This document shows positions 63,065 to 64,000 of a stretch of DNA of 64,000 bases, piece by piece. Below the pieces are notes generated by a model, which saw only the letters and a program-made list of their open reading frames with translations, was not told the origin of the DNA and made no database searches. Within the stretch, counting starts at the first letter, position 1. Every line of letters starts with the position of its first letter. Source of the stretch: Mucinivorans hirudinis (GTDB taxonomy: Bacteria; Bacteroidota; Bacteroidia; Bacteroidales; Rikenellaceae); NCBI GenBank assembly GCA_000723505.1, contig HG934468.1:1-64000 (forward strand), read 5' to 3'. Position numbers and translations under genes: made by a program.

Positions 63065-63157
63065 AATTTGCATAATCATAGCGGTCGCCGTTTTGATGGG
63101 CGATGTCTATTTTATCGAAAAAAGTATTAACTTTGGGAAATATTTTTGAAAAACTGT

Positions 63158-63502
63158 ATGCAGAGATTTTTCGCCTTTTTCCTCTCTATGGTCATTGCGG
63201 CGGGAGCATCGTATTTGCTTTCACTGCTAGGTGTCAATAAGATAGTAGCATGGTTGGTGCTGCTCAATATGACTACGATGGTCTGTTTTGCAATCTATCG
63301 CAAAACCCTCAAACCGGCAATCGTGCTACTTGGTGCACTGCTTGGGATTATTGTGGTACACGCCTTCTGGCACTTCCACGGAGGCGGAAGTTTTGATGGC
63401 TTTTTGACGAAATTTACGCACGAAACAGCCCTACTATACTCTATTATCGGTAGCATCACGGGATATGCAACCTATAAAATTCAGTTGCTCCTCAAGGCAT
63501 AG
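63158..63502 (+). CDS. Small polytopic membrane protein
   Basis: 114 aa from ATG 63158; a TTG at 63146 is the alternative. Three to four membrane segments: FFAFFLSMVIAAGASYLLSLLG, IVAWLVLLNMTTMVCFAIY, PAIVLLGALLGIIVVHAFW, ETALLYSIIGSITGYATYKI. No family recognised. A -7-like TAACTTTG lies at 63128-63135 but no -33 box fits. Its stop overlaps the hydE end by 22 bp on the opposite strand. Confidence 0.65.
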   Translation: MQRFFAFFLSMVIAAGASYLLSLLGVNKIVAWLVLLNMTTMVCFAIYRKTLKPAIVLLGALLGIIVVHAFWHFHGGGSFDGFLTKFTHETALLYSIIGSITGYATYKIQLLLKA

Positions 63503-64000
63503 TGGCGCGAGTCGCCCCATTCGTTGTAGGCAACATCGAAACCGCTGAGGTCAATATCCGAAAGGGGCTTATTGTTGTACAGCTTATAATTAGCACGCAG
63601 AAATGAGGGGGTAATGTTGGGCATAATAATATTCGCGCCCGCGGCGATGCCCATTTCGCGCCCAAGCGGATTGATGGCTTGCAGGGCGGTTGTGGAGGCA
63701 ATATTAATGGTGGGCATCAGTAATCTCAATAGAGATATCATCCTAAGGGCTAGACGAAACCGCTCCTCTAACGGAGTTTGTGATTTACCCAATGGCGCAT
63801 CCGGATGCTCGATATATGGACCCATTCCGCACATATCAACATCAAAGTTTTTGAGAAATAGCAAATCATCTGCTAAACTTTCCGTAGTTTGTTCGGGTAG
63901 ACCTATCATTACACCCGTTCCTACCTGATAACCAATCTCTTTTAAGCTACTCAAGCACCCCAACCTCGTAGCAAAACTATGGTCTTCCGGATGAATCCGT
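63481..64000 (-). CDS. hydE: [FeFe]-hydrogenase maturation radical SAM enzyme HydE, C-terminal part
   Basis: Cut by the right edge: the frame continues without stop beyond 63963 (residues RIHPEDHSFATRLG precede the TTG at 63963). The segment is HydE-like: GYQVGTGVMIGLPEQTTESLADDLLFLKNFDVDMCGMGPYIEHPDAPL, then NIASTTALQAINPLGREMGIAAGANIIMPNITP. HydE takes part in building the dithiomethylamine-bridged H-cluster; a [FeFe] hydrogenase should be encoded elsewhere. The N-terminal radical-SAM CxxxCxxC motif is outside the window. Confidence 0.9.
   Translation of the reverse strand, partial: RIHPEDHSFATRLGCLSSLKEIGYQVGTGVMIGLPEQTTESLADDLLFLKNFDVDMCGMGPYIEHPDAPLGKSQTPLEERFRLALRMISLLRLLMPTINIASTTALQAINPLGREMGIAAGANIIMPNITPSFLRANYKLYNNKPLSDIDLSGFDVAYNEWGDSRHYALRSN

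Overview
The window looks like a chromosomal segment of an anaerobic member of the Bacteroidales; I would guess near Rikenellaceae, but only weakly. Several upstream regions carry the Bacteroidetes promoter form TTTG-N19/20-TAnnTTTG, and no Shine-Dalgarno pattern stands out. The gene content fits an anaerobe: 2-oxoacid:ferredoxin oxidoreductase (korDABC), EtfAB with an acyl-CoA dehydrogenase, and a HydE [FeFe]-hydrogenase maturase cut by the right edge. A Bacteroidetes-type START-like protein and the QxH form of dihydroorotase agree with this.

Layout. 0-16 kb: dnaA (its start codon probably straddles the left edge), a GH3-family protein, acd-etfA-etfB, a small outer-membrane barrel, korDABC, fmt, ribBA with an LptF/G permease and START-like protein, and an XRE regulator. 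16.3-16.9 kb is an AT-rich gap with operator-like palindromes. 16.9-27.6 kb is one long minus-strand run: yggS, a DHODH-like gene, pyrI, uvrA, pyrC, ubiD, an M16 peptidase, an O-methyltransferase, a small membrane protein and a HIT protein. 27.7-38.2 kb is mixed: lipid kinase, serine hydrolase, an IS110-type element whose transposase is split at an A9 run, thiM, an alpha/beta hydrolase, an alanine symporter, metF, a winged-helix regulator with its membrane partner, and a tyrosine recombinase. 38.4-40.5 kb is pabABC.

40.6-53.7 kb is the most unusual part: a co-directional minus-strand cluster that combines exported redox/sensor-like proteins with cytoplasmic triose or sugar metabolism. The exported part has a 1325-aa NPCBM / HzsA-like propeller / di-c-heme / SUMF1 protein, a propeller plus di-heme protein, a propeller lipoprotein and a cupin lipoprotein. 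The cytoplasmic part has DhaK, DhaL, an LsrF-type aldolase, a VOC protein, a RidA/chorismatase-like protein and a CBM9-like protein. A tandem pair of decayed small membrane-protein genes lies inside it. 54-57 kb holds a NahK-like sugar kinase, a glycosyltransferase and an outer-membrane protein. 57.2-62.9 kb is a three-gene heavy-metal RND efflux system.

Two kinds of repeat are scattered through the window. One is a palindromic family whose arm reads GGGGGCTTCTAAAAATTA (seven copies or half copies). The other is a set of short inverted repeats, some built from 7-bp-scale microsatellites such as TGTGATT, that sit in spacers inside operons. Long hairpins lie at several gene ends. I saw no rRNA, tRNA, CRISPR array or known riboswitch.
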